Source: CAXRGH01 sp964230195
GTDB lineage: Bacteria; Pseudomonadota; Gammaproteobacteria; Enterobacterales; Alteromonadaceae
Direction: 5' to 3'
Assembly (NCBI GenBank): GCA_964230195.1
Contig: CAXRGH010000069.1
Coordinates: 1-33,563 of the forward strand
Length of the DNA stretch: 33,563 nt
Numbering within the stretch: the first letter of the stretch is position 1; each line of letters starts with the position of its first letter. Of this stretch, positions 33,316 through 33,563 are shown piece by piece. The notes beneath the pieces are model-generated. The model was not told where the DNA came from, ran no database searches, and saw only the letters and a program-made list of their open reading frames with translations. A program made the translations under genes and the position numbers.

Positions 33316-33356
33316 CCGAGTGAGAGAATTAAGAGTATTCTCCACTCGGTTTTTTT
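33316..33356 (+). terminator. Terminator after pnp
   Basis: CCGAGTGAGAGAAT (33316-33329) pairs with ATTCTCCACTCGG (33337-33349) with one bulged A, followed by TTTTTTT. It closes the translation/RNA-metabolism cluster 36 bases after the pnp stop. Confidence 0.9.
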
Positions 33357-33457
33357 ATGCCTGCAATACGACGCATTAAATTGCGATAAAAAGGTGAACT
33401 CAAGGCGTTTTGGGGCTAGCAGAAGTGCCGATGTTTCGTGTAAACTTACGGGCTTTG

Positions 33458-33463
33458 TATAAT
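33458..33463 (+). promoter_or_regulatory. -10 box of a probable pheS promoter
   Basis: A perfect TATAAT lies 33 bases before the pheS start. The -35 region (around TTTCGTG, 33434-33440) is a poor match. The leader is too short to hold a pheM-like attenuator between this box and the gene. Confidence 0.45.
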
Positions 33464-33496
33464 CAAAACGCGACAACGGTTGTTGTAGAGGAAGTT

Positions 33497-33563
33497 ATGG
33501 ATCTTGAAGCCATTATTGAACAGGCCAAGCAGCAGATTGCTGAATCAACGGATTTAGCCGCAC
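33497..33563 (+). CDS. pheS: Phenylalanyl-tRNA synthetase alpha subunit, N-terminal fragment
   Basis: Twenty-two codons are visible before the right edge. They read MDLEAIIEQAKQQIAESTDL and AA, which fits the coiled-coil N-terminal helix of bacterial PheS (E. coli has a similar helix ending ASDVAAL). The start has GAGGAAG directly upstream and a TATAAT box 33 bases away. PheS pairs with PheT to charge tRNA-Phe. Only the first helix is seen, so identification rests on a short match. Confidence 0.65.
   Translation, partial: MDLEAIIEQAKQQIAESTDLAA

Overview
The window looks like a chromosomal segment of a marine gammaproteobacterium, most likely of the order Alteromonadales. The support is the order metY-rimP-nusA-infB-rbfA-truB-rpsO-pnp, an adjacent cmoA-cmoB pair, acs followed by a LuxR-type response regulator, moderate GC by eye, and secreted sulfatases and a beta-helix protein of the kind used on algal polysaccharides. 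The genus cannot be fixed from the sequence alone.

Layout. 1-700: the end of an integron-type cassette array read on the minus strand, with one complete cassette (211-683), its folded attC site (205-291) and the start of the next cassette gene. 700-1938: sparse DNA with one small secreted protein and two diverged direct repeats. 1939-5139 (minus): a coiled-coil lipoprotein and the cmoA-cmoB tRNA wobble-modification operon. 5388-8145 (plus): acs and a response regulator. 8286-9116 (minus): a CvfB-like S1 protein. 9332-10405 (plus): alanine racemase. 10533-11222 (minus): a stand-alone MlaC-family protein. 11377-14727 (plus): two exported sulfatases. 14735-15958 (minus): a TerB/J-domain protein. 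16109-19891 (plus): a PDZ-less HtrA-type protease, a protein resembling a degenerate HD-GYP domain, and an M14-type deacylase/peptidase. 19992-21621 (plus): an AzgA-type purine permease and a small Imm32-like protein. 21902-24085 (minus): an exported parallel beta-helix protein.

24228-33280 (plus) is the conserved translation and RNA-metabolism cluster. It starts with a strong promoter and the initiator tRNA, followed by two terminator/attenuator hairpins, then rimP, nusA, infB, rbfA, truB, rpsO and pnp. pheS begins at the right edge. These genes serve ribosome assembly, transcription elongation, initiation, tRNA modification and RNA turnover.

The two most notable observations are the integron cassette at the left edge and a broken pnp. 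The pnp reading frame is interrupted at 32472-32476, and net loss of about 22 bases sits exactly inside a perfect 14-bp inverted repeat (32442-32455 / 32471-32484). This is what a replication template switch, or an amplification or assembly artefact with the same mechanism, would leave. I did not find a clear new multi-gene system. The closest candidates are the protease / degenerate-HD pair at 16109-18696 and the attI-like right boundary of the cassette region without an integrase gene.
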